Source: Gemmatimonadaceae bacterium
Lineage (GTDB): Bacteria; Gemmatimonadota; Gemmatimonadetes; Gemmatimonadales; Gemmatimonadaceae
DNA length: 33,980 nt
Direction of reading: 5' to 3'
NCBI GenBank assembly: GCA_014379355.1
Contig: JACMLX010000116.1
Span: 1 to 33,980, forward strand
The notes below the pieces were generated by a model, which made no database searches, was not told where the DNA came from, and saw only the letters and a program-made list of their open reading frames with translations. Each line of letters opens with the position of its first letter. Positions within the stretch are counted from its first letter, which is position 1. Shown here piece by piece: positions 1 through 8,633 of the stretch. A program made the position numbers and the translations under genes.

Positions 1-445
1 CCGAGAGCAGCACGTTGTCCGGCTTGATGTCGCGGTGCACCACGCCGCGCGCGTGCGCATACGCCAGCGCGCGCGCGACATCGCGGCCGATGCTGATCAC
101 CTCCGTCATCGGCAGCGGGCCCGCCACGTCCAGCAGCCGTTCGCGCAGCGAGCGTCCCTCGACGAACGGCATCGTGTACCACGGCACGCCATCAAAATCG
201 CCAGCCGAGAGCACCGGCACGATGTTCGCCTGCTGCAGACGCGCTGCCGTGAGCAGCTCGCGGCGGAAGCGCTCCATCGAGAGCTCACCAGCCAGTTCGG
301 GCGGCAGGACTTTCAGCGCCACGCGTCGGCCCAGCGCCAACTCCTCGGCCGCGAAGACGCGACTCATGCCAGCGCCGCCCAGCTCCCGCTCCACACGATA
401 CGTGGACTGGAGTTCGTGCTGCAGGCGCTCGAGGGTCAGTCTCAT
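1..445 (-). CDS. Serine/threonine protein kinase, N-terminal part (cut by window edge)
   Basis: Bacterial Hanks-type (PknB-like) kinase that phosphorylates Ser/Thr on target proteins. Reading leftwards from ATG 445 gives 148 codons without a stop, running off the window. Visible parts are the glycine-rich loop (LGGAGMSRVF, residues 22-31), the VALK lysine (K45), and the catalytic loop HRDIKPDN near the truncated end. The activation segment, C-lobe and any transmembrane or sensor region lie outside. The loop reads GGAGMSRV where GxGGMG is more common, a variant I associate with Gemmatimonadota kinases. No clear Shine-Dalgarno sequence precedes ATG 445, so the start rests on the conserved N-terminal kinase pattern. 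The gene is divergent from the amidohydrolase at 601, with about 155 bp between them that must hold both promoters. Confidence 0.9.
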   Translation of the reverse strand, partial: MRLTLERLQHELQSTYRVERELGGAGMSRVFAAEELALGRRVALKVLPPELAGELSMERFRRELLTAARLQQANIVPVLSAGDFDGVPWYTMPFVEGRSLRERLLDVAGPLPMTEVISIGRDVARALAYAHARGVVHRDIKPDNVLLS

Positions 446-600
446 CGGGTGGCGGCAGAGATTCGCGGCATTTGCAGGAATGTCGCCTTAAGCCGATCCG
501 CACACCAGCGGAAACAGGGTTGGTTGCGGTCATGTGCTCGCGGTTCTGGAACTGCGGCGCGCGAACGGCGAACTTCAGCGTTGACTCTCAATCCATCGCC

Positions 601-1797
601 ATGCGCCAGTTCACCACGCTGTTCCTGTTGATCACCTGCACTGTCTCCGGACTTGAAGCGCAACCGGGACAGGGCAATGCGAGCACACCGATATCGGCTG
701 GTGCGACATGTCCGGCAGGGATGACCGAGGTGCGCCCGCGCAACTGTCAGGCGCCGTCCATCGCACCGCCGAGCATTCTCGATTACCGCCCGCGGAGCAC
801 ACTCGTGACGCCCGTGCACATGGTGCCGAAGGCGAAGTTCCCAGCGATCGATTTCCACGGACACCCGTACCAGCAACTGGGCTCCGCCGCCGGACTCACA
901 GCGCTCGGTGCGTCGCTGGATGCGATCAACGTGCGTGTCATCGTCGCGGCCAACAACGCCTCGGGGCAAGAGCTCGCACAACAGGTCGCGCTCGTGCGTG
1001 CGTCCCCGACGATGCGTGATCGGGTGCGCATCCTCGCGGGCGTGAGTTTTCAGGGAGCCGGGGGACCCGGCTGGGCCGAGAAGGCGGTGGCGCAACTCGA
1101 GGCGGACGTTGCCGCCGGCGCGGTCGGTATCGGCGAGATCGACAAGGGGCTCGGATTGCGCTATCGCAAGGCGGATGGGTCACGATTGCAGATCGATGAT
1201 CCCGTCCTCGATCCGGTCTGGCAGGCTGCCGCGCGCCTCAGGTTGCCGGTGTTCATCCACACCGCTGATCCGCAGGAATTCTGGCAGCCGCTCGATTTCT
1301 CGAATGAGCGCTGGCTCGAACTCGCGCTCTTTCCGGGGCGTCGTTACGCCGCGGATCCCAGCTTCGAGACGCTGATGAAGGAGCGTGACAACATGCTCCG
1401 CCGCAATCCGCGCACGACTTTCGTCATCGCGCACCTTGGCTGGCACGCAGCCGATCTCGGTCGACTGGCGAAGATGATGGACGAGATGCCGAACCTGCAT
1501 AGTGAAGTCGGCGCCGTGCTGTACGACATCGGCCGTCAGCCGCGTGCTGCGCACGACTTCTTCGTGAAGTACCAGGACCGCCTTCTCTTCGGCAAGGATT
1601 CGTTCCAGCCCGAGGAGTATCCGTACTACTGGCGTGTGTTCGAGACGCGTGACGACTACTTCGACTACTACCGCGACTACCACGCGAAGTGGAAACTCTA
1701 CGGTATCGAGTTGCCGGACGCGGTGCTCAGGAAAGTCTATTTCGGCAATGCGCTGCGTATCACGAGCGGGCTGCCGCAGGCAGGGTGGCCGAGGTAG
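601..1797 (+). CDS. Exported amidohydrolase (amidohydrolase_2-like TIM barrel)
   Basis: A 398-residue metal-dependent hydrolase. Residues 1-21 form a Sec signal peptide ending GLEAQ, so the enzyme acts outside the cytoplasm. Metal-site motifs are in the expected order: DFHGH (H86, H88), a barrel-strand histidine in VFIHTAD, a further histidine in FVIAHLGW, and the late aspartate in LLFGKDSF. These match the amidohydrolase_2 family, which includes decarboxylases and hydrolases of aromatic acids and lactones. The substrate cannot be read from the sequence. Two cysteines (37, 49) lie in the linker before the barrel. The frame is open further upstream, but the signal peptide fixes ATG 601. There is no strong Shine-Dalgarno sequence. 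The gene stands alone and converges on the Rieske gene, sharing a hairpin terminator with it. Confidence 0.87.
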   Translation: MRQFTTLFLLITCTVSGLEAQPGQGNASTPISAGATCPAGMTEVRPRNCQAPSIAPPSILDYRPRSTLVTPVHMVPKAKFPAIDFHGHPYQQLGSAAGLTALGASLDAINVRVIVAANNASGQELAQQVALVRASPTMRDRVRILAGVSFQGAGGPGWAEKAVAQLEADVAAGAVGIGEIDKGLGLRYRKADGSRLQIDDPVLDPVWQAAARLRLPVFIHTADPQEFWQPLDFSNERWLELALFPGRRYAADPSFETLMKERDNMLRRNPRTTFVIAHLGWHAADLGRLAKMMDEMPNLHSEVGAVLYDIGRQPRAAHDFFVKYQDRLLFGKDSFQPEEYPYYWRVFETRDDYFDYYRDYHAKWKLYGIELPDAVLRKVYFGNALRITSGLPQAGWPR

Positions 1798-1838
1798 GCG
1801 CATCGCACGGCAGTCACCGCTGATGCGTGCCGCAGATC

Positions 1839-1870
1839 TCCACGAGCGTCCACCGGTGCACGCTCGTGGA
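1839..1870. terminator. Bidirectional hairpin terminator between convergent genes
   Basis: Perfect 11-bp inverted repeat (1839-1849 with 1860-1870, arm TCCACGAGCGT) with a 10-nt loop, between the stops of the amidohydrolase (+) and the Rieske gene (-). There is no U-tract on either side, so termination may need Rho or may rely on the stem alone. Confidence 0.6.
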
Positions 1871-1899
1871 TGACCACTGATCAACCCTCGGACGATCGC

Positions 1900-2397
1900 T
1901 CAGGTCGTCCGCACTATCGTGAGCGTGGTGCCCGTCGCGTCGAGTTCGGTCGAGTACCGCGTCAGCGGAAGCGGGGCGGGTCCCGCGACTGGACGACCAT
2001 CGAGATCGAATTCGGAGCCGTGGCACTGGCAGAGCATCCGCGCGGCCTGAAAGACGAAGATGCCGCATCCGGCGTGCGTGCACACGTTGCTGAACGCGCG
2101 ATAGTCGTCCGCCGCGATACGCAGCACGATCAGCGATAGTCCGCCGATCACGTACGCAGTGCCATCAGTGCGCAGAATCTCCGCACGATCGAGGTGCACC
2201 CGGATCGACATCCCGTCGACGACGACGACGTCGCTGTCGTCAGGGGCACTCGGTTCGCCTCGACATGCGGCAGCGACCATGGACATCGTGAAACACAACA
2301 GTGCGCCGACGGCCGTTCGGCGCGTGCACGCGTGGTCACTCGGCGCTGTGACACCTTCGTTGCACGACGAGCGCGCTGACCCGCAATTCGGACTCAT
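1900..2397 (-). CDS. Rieske [2Fe-2S] protein with Tat-type, lipobox-containing signal
   Basis: Small electron-transfer protein of 165 residues from ATG 2397. The C-terminal Rieske fold shows box 1 CTHAGC and box 2 CQCHGSEFD, giving the two Cys and two His ligands of the 2Fe-2S cluster. The N-terminus has a twin-arginine region (RRTAVGALL), a hydrophobic stretch, then VAAAC, which looks like a lipobox. This suggests a folded protein exported by Tat and perhaps lipid-anchored. Small Rieske proteins of this type resemble arsenite oxidase or QcrA-like ferredoxin subunits, but no catalytic partner is next to it. The frame extends upstream to 2436 and internal starts are possible, so the N-terminus is uncertain. 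It is divergent from the PhoX/peroxidase pair and could supply electrons to that redox unit; this is inference only. Confidence 0.85.
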   Translation of the reverse strand: MSPNCGSARSSCNEGVTAPSDHACTRRTAVGALLCFTMSMVAAACRGEPSAPDDSDVVVVDGMSIRVHLDRAEILRTDGTAYVIGGLSLIVLRIAADDYRAFSNVCTHAGCGIFVFQAARMLCQCHGSEFDLDGRPVAGPAPLPLTRYSTELDATGTTLTIVRTT

Positions 2398-2612
2398 GTC
2401 CAAACATCGGCACCCTCGTGTCGAGATGGAATGCACGCTCGCGCACGCTTGGCAAGTTGCGACGCAGCCGTGACGGAATCGTGGAAATCGACGTGCATGA
2501 ATCGATCACGTTTGGTGAGCGTTTCTCCAGATGCAGTGATGTCGATGCGGTGTCACACATTTCGGCGCGTGCACGACCGCTGGAGAGACCCGAGGCATGA
2601 CACCACACACCC

Positions 2613-2632
2613 CGGGTGCAACACCCGAAGGA
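2613..2632 (+). promoter_or_regulatory. 5'-leader hairpin abutting the PhoX-like ribosome-binding site
   Basis: A 6-bp perfect stem (CGGGTG 2613-2618, CACCCG 2622-2627) with a CAA loop ends exactly where the Shine-Dalgarno GAAGGA (2627-2632) begins, 8 nt before ATG 2641. It could modulate access to the ribosome-binding site; the stem is too short to be sure. Confidence 0.4.
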
Positions 2633-2640
2633 TTCGCTCC

Positions 2641-4095
2641 ATGACGCCTGATCTTCTCCGCACGGCCCGCCTGTTCTCGGCCGGACTCCTGTCTGTGGCA
2701 CTCGTCGGCTGTGCCGATGACGACGATCCGACTGCCACGAATCCCCCGATTGCATTGCAGAGTCGTTCCGTGACGCCGGTGCTGGTGAAGAGCCTGATCA
2801 GCGGCGTCGACGTCTTCAGCGTGATCAGCAGCGATGACGTCCTGCCCGATTCACCGTCGTTCGTGTTTGGTGGCTCCGCCGACGGAGCCGGCCTGATTCG
2901 CAATGCCGACGGCACGTTCACGCTGCTCACGAATCACGAGGACAATTTCGCCGTCTCGCGCGTCACGCTGGATGCGACGTTCAAGCCGGTGCGAGGCGAC
3001 TATATCGTGAACTCCACCTTCGGCAAGTATCGCCTGTGCTCGGCGACCCTCGCCACACCTGAGATTCACGGATTCGGGCCGACATTCCTCACGGCCGGCG
3101 AAAGCAGCGAGGAATCGCAGGTGCTGGCCGTCGATCCGGTCGGCGCGCCGAACACACCGAAGTACCTGACGGGCTTCGGACGGTGGAACACGGAAAACAC
3201 GGTACCGCTCCCGAAGACGGCGTACCCGAATCGCACCGTCGTCCTGCTCGGTGACGACGATTCCGGCGCCGAAGGTGGCCAGCTGGCGCTGTACCTGTCC
3301 ACGACCGTCGGCGATCTGGACAACGGCAAGCTCTACACGATGGCTCGCACCACCGACGTGACACGCGAGCGCGACATGGTCGTCGGGCAGACATATCCCG
3401 TCGAATTCCGAGAGATCGCGAGTCACACCACACTCACCGGACGCCAGATCAACCAGGCGGCCGCGACGCTCAAGTCGATCGCGTTCGGGCGCGTAGAGGA
3501 CATTGACTATCGCAAGGGCGGCACCGGTCGCGAGGTGTATTTCGCGGTCACGGGTCAGGCCACCACGGGCGTCAACGCAGCGGCGGACCGCACCAAGTAC
3601 GGCCGCGTCTATCGCCTGACGATGGATCCGACCGATCCGCTGAAGGGCACACTCGAAGTCATCCTGGACGGAGACGATCGGACCGGTCCGGCGGCGCTCT
3701 TCCAGAATCCGGACAACATCGTCGTCGGCACGAACCACGTGTACATCCAGGAAGACGACAACGGGTACGGCGATGAAGCGCACGACGCCTTCATCTATCA
3801 GTACAACATCGCCACCAAGGTCGTGCGGCCCGTGCTGCAGCTCGATCATCGTCGCACGCAGGCGGACGCGGCCACATACAACGCGGTCGGTGGCCGTCCG
3901 GAAGGCAAGGCAGGTTGGGAGTACGGCGCGATGATCGACGTGTCGACGGAACTCGGCAACGCAGACACGTTCCTGCTGTCGCTCCAGCCGCATTCATGGC
4001 GCGCCGCGAAGTATGCCGGCGTTGACGGTGGCACGGTGCGCACGACCGAGAACCAGGCGAGCATGATGGTGCTCGTGAAGGGTCTTCCTCGCTGA
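2641..4095 (+). CDS. PhoX/DUF839-like lipoprotein (probable beta-propeller phosphatase)
   Basis: A 484-residue lipoprotein. The signal peptide ends in lipobox LVGC (about residue 20), followed by an acidic DDDDP stretch, so it is probably membrane-anchored and periplasm-facing. The mature part resembles the PhoX/DUF839 family (Ca/Fe-dependent alkaline phosphatase propellers): NHEDN near residue 100, LGDDDSGAEGGQ, YFAVTGQ, then YGRVYRL and NPDNIVV. Activity is not proven and it may be a non-catalytic propeller. ATG 2641 is preceded by GAAGGA. The stop overlaps the next ATG (TGATG at 4093-4097), so it is translationally coupled to the di-heme peroxidase. I saw no convincing Pho box in the 240-bp divergent leader. 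Known PhoX proteins are usually Tat substrates; this one has no twin arginine. Confidence 0.75.
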   Translation: MTPDLLRTARLFSAGLLSVALVGCADDDDPTATNPPIALQSRSVTPVLVKSLISGVDVFSVISSDDVLPDSPSFVFGGSADGAGLIRNADGTFTLLTNHEDNFAVSRVTLDATFKPVRGDYIVNSTFGKYRLCSATLATPEIHGFGPTFLTAGESSEESQVLAVDPVGAPNTPKYLTGFGRWNTENTVPLPKTAYPNRTVVLLGDDDSGAEGGQLALYLSTTVGDLDNGKLYTMARTTDVTRERDMVVGQTYPVEFREIASHTTLTGRQINQAAATLKSIAFGRVEDIDYRKGGTGREVYFAVTGQATTGVNAAADRTKYGRVYRLTMDPTDPLKGTLEVILDGDDRTGPAALFQNPDNIVVGTNHVYIQEDDNGYGDEAHDAFIYQYNIATKVVRPVLQLDHRRTQADAATYNAVGGRPEGKAGWEYGAMIDVSTELGNADTFLLSLQPHSWRAAKYAGVDGGTVRTTENQASMMVLVKGLPR

Positions 4096-6023
4096 TGCGT
4101 CTCCGCATTCCCCGGCTGACGTCGCGCACCGCGACGTCGGCCGGATTGGCGACGACCTGTGGCACGATCCTGCTCTGCGGAGCGGTTGCCTGCGGGCCGG
4201 TGCGCCCGGAGCGACAGGCGGCACCGGTCGTCCTCACGACACGCGAGTCGGTGGCCGCTCGTGACCACTGGGCAGCCGACATCGACACGTTGCGTACGCG
4301 CGTCTCTCAGCTCACTGACGCGCTGACCGCACTCGACGCCTCGTTCGACGACGCGCATATCCTGCTGGCGCAGGAACGCTTCGACGCAGCGCGCACGGCA
4401 CTCAAACGCATCGAGGCACTCGGTTCGTACTACGAGCCGAGCACGCTGCGTGCGATCAATGGTCCCGCACTGCCCCGCGTGGATGACGATGAAGGTCCCG
4501 AGGCGGTCTTCGCTCCCGAGGGATTTCAGGTGCTGGAAGAACAGCTCTTCCCGGTGCCTGAGCGCAACGCAGTGAAAGCAGCCATCGACGAAAGCCGGAA
4601 CCTTGGCGCATATGTGACTCGCTTGCACACGGCGGCAGCGCGCCAGCAGATCACCGACGACCGATTGTGGGACGCCGCCCGGCTCGAGGTGGCACGCATC
4701 GTCACGCTTGGCATCACGGGCTTCGATTCCCCCGTCGCACTGCACTCGCTGTCCGAGGCGTCTGCAGCGGTGGCCGGCCTGCGCGGCGTGCTTTCCGCGT
4801 ACGAGGCACGGCTCGGCCAGCCTGCGTGGATGCGTCTCGATGCCGCGTTCGCGGTGGCGCTCGATCGCCTGGCTCACGCACCGTCGTTCGAACAATTCGA
4901 TCGACTCGATTTCATCACGGCAGCCGCCAATCCGCTCGCGCGGGAAATGCACGACGCCCGACGCGCGCTTGGCATCGGCGTGCCAACGGAACTTCGCGCG
5001 TTCCGGATGAATGCCGTCACGATCTTCGACCGTGACGCCTTCGATGCGCAGGCCTTTGCCGCGCCGCAGGCCGAGCGCAGCACGCCCGAGCGCGTGGAAC
5101 TGGGTCGCCTGCTGTTCGCCGAATCACGTCTGTCGGGCAGCGGCACCACTACGTGCATCCAGTGTCACGATCCATCCATCGCCTTCACGGATCGTCGCAC
5201 ACGCTCGGCCTCGCGCTCGGGACGCGCGGTGTTGCGCAATGCGCCATCGGTGATCAACGCCGGGCTTCAGGTCGGGGCGTTCTATGATCTGCGCGCGACG
5301 TATCTCGAGGATCAGGTCACCGACGTCGTGCGCAACGCGGAGGAAATGCACGGTAGCGTCGACAGGGCGGCCGGCGTCCTGGCACAGGACAGTGCATACC
5401 GACGACGATTCGCCGCTGCGTTCCTCGCGGCAAATCCCGCTGTGAGCGGTCGCAACATTCAATCCGCCATCGCCAGCTACATCCGCTCGCTCGAGGCGCT
5501 CGATTCACGGGCGGATCGCGCGCTGCGCGGCGACACGTCAGCGCTCACGCGCGAAGAACGGCGCGGCCTGAACCTCTTCATGGGCAAGGCGCGCTGCGCG
5601 ACGTGCCATTTCGCACCGCTCTTCAACGGAACCAGCCCGCCGATGTATCAGGAGACCGATGTCGAGGTGCTCGGCGTGCCGCGGGAGGCCATCACACGCG
5701 GCGCCCGCATCGATCCCGATTCCGGACGATTTCGGGTGACACGCAGCGCGCCGCACCTCTTCGCCTTCCGGACACCGTCGGTGCGCAATGCCGCGCTCAC
5801 GGCGCCATACATGCACAACGGTGTCTACCGGACGCTCGACGAGGTGGTCGATTTCTATGATCGCGGTGGCGGTGCGGGCATCGGCATCACGTTGGGCAAC
5901 CAGACCTTGCCAACGGATCCGCTGCATCTCGATGCGGCCGAGCGTCGCGCGATCGTGCGATTCATCGGCGCGCTGACGGATACATCGTACCTCGGACACC
6001 GGCCGACGGCGGCGCGGCGCTGA
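4095..6023 (+). CDS. Di-heme cytochrome c peroxidase (MauG/CcpA family) with long N-terminal helical domain
   Basis: A 642-residue exported protein. The C-terminal half is a classical bacterial di-heme peroxidase: heme motifs CIQCH (354-358) and CATCH (501-505), and the late PYMHNGVYRTLDEVVDFYDRG signature whose Met is normally the distal heme ligand. Such enzymes reduce H2O2 with electrons from small cytochromes, or oxidise proteins (MauG-like). Residues 1-35 resemble a lipoprotein signal (CGAVAC). Residues about 50-310 are extra compared with about 330-residue CcpA and look all-helical. They include an INGPALP...FAPEGFQVLEEQLFP segment reminiscent of imelysin-like domains; that match is from memory. 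The start overlaps the PhoX-like stop. The stop TGA shares the palindrome TGATCA with the stop of the convergent gene. Confidence 0.88.
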   Translation: MRLRIPRLTSRTATSAGLATTCGTILLCGAVACGPVRPERQAAPVVLTTRESVAARDHWAADIDTLRTRVSQLTDALTALDASFDDAHILLAQERFDAARTALKRIEALGSYYEPSTLRAINGPALPRVDDDEGPEAVFAPEGFQVLEEQLFPVPERNAVKAAIDESRNLGAYVTRLHTAAARQQITDDRLWDAARLEVARIVTLGITGFDSPVALHSLSEASAAVAGLRGVLSAYEARLGQPAWMRLDAAFAVALDRLAHAPSFEQFDRLDFITAAANPLAREMHDARRALGIGVPTELRAFRMNAVTIFDRDAFDAQAFAAPQAERSTPERVELGRLLFAESRLSGSGTTTCIQCHDPSIAFTDRRTRSASRSGRAVLRNAPSVINAGLQVGAFYDLRATYLEDQVTDVVRNAEEMHGSVDRAAGVLAQDSAYRRRFAAAFLAANPAVSGRNIQSAIASYIRSLEALDSRADRALRGDTSALTREERRGLNLFMGKARCATCHFAPLFNGTSPPMYQETDVEVLGVPREAITRGARIDPDSGRFRVTRSAPHLFAFRTPSVRNAALTAPYMHNGVYRTLDEVVDFYDRGGGAGIGITLGNQTLPTDPLHLDAAERRAIVRFIGALTDTSYLGHRPTAARR

Positions 6024-7472
6024 TCACGGCGACCGTGGCAGCAGGTCCTCACGCTGGATCTTCCCCTGCTGCGCCTCGAGCAGCGCGGCGAGCCGGCTAC
6101 CTGCTGCCGGAATGCGTGTGACACCCTGCGCGCCGCCAAGATTGGCGAACAGCAGTTCGCCGGTCGGCGTGAAGATGAAGCTGCCGACCCACTTCCGCTG
6201 CAGCGTGTAGAACCGAGCCACACGCACCGAGCCGCGCGGCACGATCGTCACGCTCCAGTCAAGCCACGTGCCGTGATCACTCTGCAATCCGTACATGGAA
6301 AACCGGTGTGGCTGCGAGTCGACGGGCACTGCGCGCAATGCCGGTACCAGGGCATCCTCGAAGCCGTCGAGCGCGATGGCCCAGACATGCGCCGGTGTCG
6401 CCACCGACGAATCCTTCGATCCGGCGTCGCGCAGAAATCCCCTGTCCACACGGAACTGTCGTCGTGACTGACCGACCGACTGCGTGGCATTACCCGGCTC
6501 GATGAGTGTCGCGCTCACGAGCAGTGTGTCGCGCCACACCGTGCGCAACTCATCGCGCCAGCCGCTGCGACGCACCTGACGCACCACCAGTGTGTCGCCT
6601 CGCCACTCCCGATAGTGTATCGCGACGGTGTCACGTGCGGTCGCGCTGACGAGCACCTCGCCACGGCGGGGAAACACCAGCACGTTCGCGGCCGACGCTG
6701 AATCGACGACCCGTTCGATGCTCGCCGTCTCGACGCGCACCGGCACTGTATCGCCGGTCGGATGCGGCGGCACCCATCCGCGGCCGATCAGCTTGCGCGC
6801 ATGCTCACGAAAAATGACCTGCCCATCGGAGGCACGGACGAGCTGACGCTCCGTTTCGTCGCCCGCCAGCACCGTCCAGGGTCGCACGGTATCGACGCGC
6901 TGGTTCGACGACTGGCGCAGAATTTCGCCGCGTGACGTATCACTCACGCCGCGCTGCACCGTCACCTGCACCAGTCGCGCGCCGAGGGTGTCGACTGTCT
7001 CACCGATCGTGACCGGCCTCGTCGTCATGGCCCGCGTGATGCTGCGCTGCATCACCGTCCTGATCGTATCGGCGCGTCGACCGAGATCGGCGAACGTGCG
7101 CCCGGGCTGCAACTCCGTGCATCGCGCCATCAGGAGTGGTGAGACATCGTGCGCGAGCGAACCGGTGTCGCCGGCGATGCGCGTGACGGCACCATCCGCA
7201 CCGAAGTCGACGCTGATCCCGACCGTGGTATCGCGCAGGCCGAGCTTCGTGCGCACGATCTCGAGCCGATACCCCGCGCCGGTGCGTCGCAACACGCGTC
7301 GATCGACGAAATGCCGTTCGAGCCCGATCGACATCGCGCGCTGTCCCTCGCCGCTCCCCTGGAAGAACCGCGTCGCGCCGAGCTGCCACCACGGCACGTC
7401 GAGCCGTGCACACGGCTGCGCGCCGAGCCCGGTGACGGCGAGTACAGAGGCCACCAATGCCATTCTCAACAC
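6024..7472 (-). CDS. Exported protein of unknown function
   Basis: I do not recognise a family. From GTG 7472 the product is 482 residues with a clear Sec signal peptide (LRMALVASVLAVTGLGAQ). The mature protein is rich in Thr, Val, Arg and Asp, with regular alternating hydrophobic residues suggesting extended beta structure, and has no Cys-rich, heme or protease motif. Start choice: an upstream ATG at 7499 is in frame, but a perfect AGGAGG (complement of 7482-7487) lies 9 nt before GTG 7472, which also gives the better signal peptide. The C-terminus (FIFTPTGELLFANLGGAQG) has a propeller-blade-like feel. It is convergent with the peroxidase with no intergenic base. Arg- and Thr-rich surface strands may suit an outer-envelope protein, but that is speculation. 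Confidence 0.75.
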   Translation of the reverse strand: MLRMALVASVLAVTGLGAQPCARLDVPWWQLGATRFFQGSGEGQRAMSIGLERHFVDRRVLRRTGAGYRLEIVRTKLGLRDTTVGISVDFGADGAVTRIAGDTGSLAHDVSPLLMARCTELQPGRTFADLGRRADTIRTVMQRSITRAMTTRPVTIGETVDTLGARLVQVTVQRGVSDTSRGEILRQSSNQRVDTVRPWTVLAGDETERQLVRASDGQVIFREHARKLIGRGWVPPHPTGDTVPVRVETASIERVVDSASAANVLVFPRRGEVLVSATARDTVAIHYREWRGDTLVVRQVRRSGWRDELRTVWRDTLLVSATLIEPGNATQSVGQSRRQFRVDRGFLRDAGSKDSSVATPAHVWAIALDGFEDALVPALRAVPVDSQPHRFSMYGLQSDHGTWLDWSVTIVPRGSVRVARFYTLQRKWVGSFIFTPTGELLFANLGGAQGVTRIPAAGSRLAALLEAQQGKIQREDLLPRSP

Positions 7473-7520
7473 GCTCGCCCACCTCCTGACATACACCATT
7501 CACCAACGTACACCGCATTC

Positions 7521-7782
7521 CAACTGCAACTGAACAGCGTGTGGCCGCTTCGCGGCGAGAACTGCCGGTAGGAACACGGAGCTCGGGGAGGGGCGCTGGG
7601 TGAGGTCGGCCCGAATATGTGCATCGTGTTTTTTGTGAACAGCAGGTCCGATGCGCGAGGGGGGTCTGACGCGCGAGGCCGGGGCAAACAAACACCCCAA
7701 AAGAATTCAGTTGCAGTTCTCCCCGATCTCTGTGCTTTCTCCAGGCAGTTCTCGCCGCGCAGCGGCCAACGCAGTCAGCGAT
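7521..7782. repeat. Repeat locus 1: inverted pair of a dispersed ~60-bp repeat (gap 7473-7889)
   Basis: The 417-bp gap between the exported protein and the ANTAR regulator has no gene. It holds two arms of one repeat in opposite orientation: 7531-7591 (+) and 7719-7775 (-), with about 130 bp between. The arms share the core GGCGAGAACTGCC preceded by a GCCGC-TTC-GCGGC mini-hairpin, and end in ATCGGGGAG or a variant. Both are bordered by low-complexity AACTGCAACTGAA sequence. The same unit recurs three times at 20,738-21,208. Arm 7541-7566 is identical over 26 bp to 20,762-20,787. No transposase is present. The arrangement resembles a MITE or a REP-type palindrome pair. Confidence 0.75.
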
Positions 7783-7828
7783 CGTGAATCCGCGCGAGAG
7801 AGACGAAAGGAGAACCCTCGGGAGCGCG

Positions 7829-7862
7829 AAAAAAGAAGGGCGCGCCTCGGTGGCGCGCCCTT
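7829..7862 (-). terminator. Rho-independent terminator of the ANTAR regulator gene
   Basis: Perfect 11-bp stem (7836-7846 with 7852-7862, arm AAGGGCGCGCC) with loop TCGGT, 28 bp past the stop of the minus-strand ANTAR gene. Read on the minus strand it is followed by a run of six T (A-run at 7829-7834). This is the strongest intrinsic terminator in the window. Confidence 0.9.
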
Positions 7863-7889
7863 CGCTCGCAACACACGAACGCGGAAACG

Positions 7890-8501
7890 TTATGCCACGG
7901 CTTCCGGCTTCTTCGCTCCCGGCTCGCTATCGATCACGGCCTGCGCGATCTGGGACATCGGCACTGAATTGTCCTGTGAGCTTCGCTGCATGATGCGATA
8001 CGCTTCCTGCTCCGTGCTGCCCGTGCGACGCATCAGGATTCCCTTCGCTCGTTCGATCAGCTTGCGCTCCTCGAGCTTCTGCTTCCAGAACGCCGCATCC
8101 TGCCGGCTTTCCGTCAGCTCACGCGCCCGCGCCACCGCCAGTCGCAGCGTGCTGTCGAGGATGCCCGGCGGCGCCGGCTTCGGCAGGAACGCGATCGCTG
8201 CAGTCGCGCGTGCATCATCGGCGCTCAGTGAGACCGATGCATCTCCGCTGAACAACACCACGGCCGTCGGTGCACCGGTCGCCGTGATCGCCTTCGCCGC
8301 ATCGATGCCACTGCCATCCGGCATATGCACATCGAGCAGCACGACATCGGGAACGACATCGGCGGCGACAGCAATTGCTTCACGTCCCGTGCCGGCCTCA
8401 CCAACGACCGCATACCCCATGGACGCCAGCAGTTCGCTCAGCAACGGCCGAGCGAGCATATCGTCATCCGCGAGAACTACCCGGATCGGGGAATCTGCCA
8501 T
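7890..8501 (-). CDS. Response regulator with ANTAR RNA-binding output domain
   Basis: A 203-residue two-component regulator. The receiver domain (about 5-125) has the acidic pocket DDD (12-14), phospho-acceptor D57 in LLDVHMPDGSG, the switch serine in VLFSGD, and the FLPKP lysine. Residues about 143-195 (KLEERKLIERAKGILMRR...EAYRIMQ) are an ANTAR domain, which in AmiR, NasR and EutV binds tandem hairpins in nascent RNA and prevents termination. It is therefore expected to act by antitermination rather than at promoters. ATG 8501 was chosen because MADSPIRVVLADDD is the usual receiver start and AAAGG lies upstream; the frame extends to 8579. It sits 132 bp downstream of a hybrid kinase on the same strand, its likely phosphodonor. 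The RNA targets are not visible in the window. Confidence 0.92.
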   Translation of the reverse strand: MADSPIRVVLADDDMLARPLLSELLASMGYAVVGEAGTGREAIAVAADVVPDVVLLDVHMPDGSGIDAAKAITATGAPTAVVLFSGDASVSLSADDARATAAIAFLPKPAPPGILDSTLRLAVARARELTESRQDAAFWKQKLEERKLIERAKGILMRRTGSTEQEAYRIMQRSSQDNSVPMSQIAQAVIDSEPGAKKPEAVA

Positions 8502-8633
8502 GTACCAGCCTTTGCGGAAATGCGGTAGAAAGGGAGCCCAGCAGGAAGGAAAAACTCGGGGAATGTAGCGACTCATCACGAGTGTGCACGCCCCGTCGCG
8601 TCACACCCGGTGCACCACCTCACCGACAACCTG

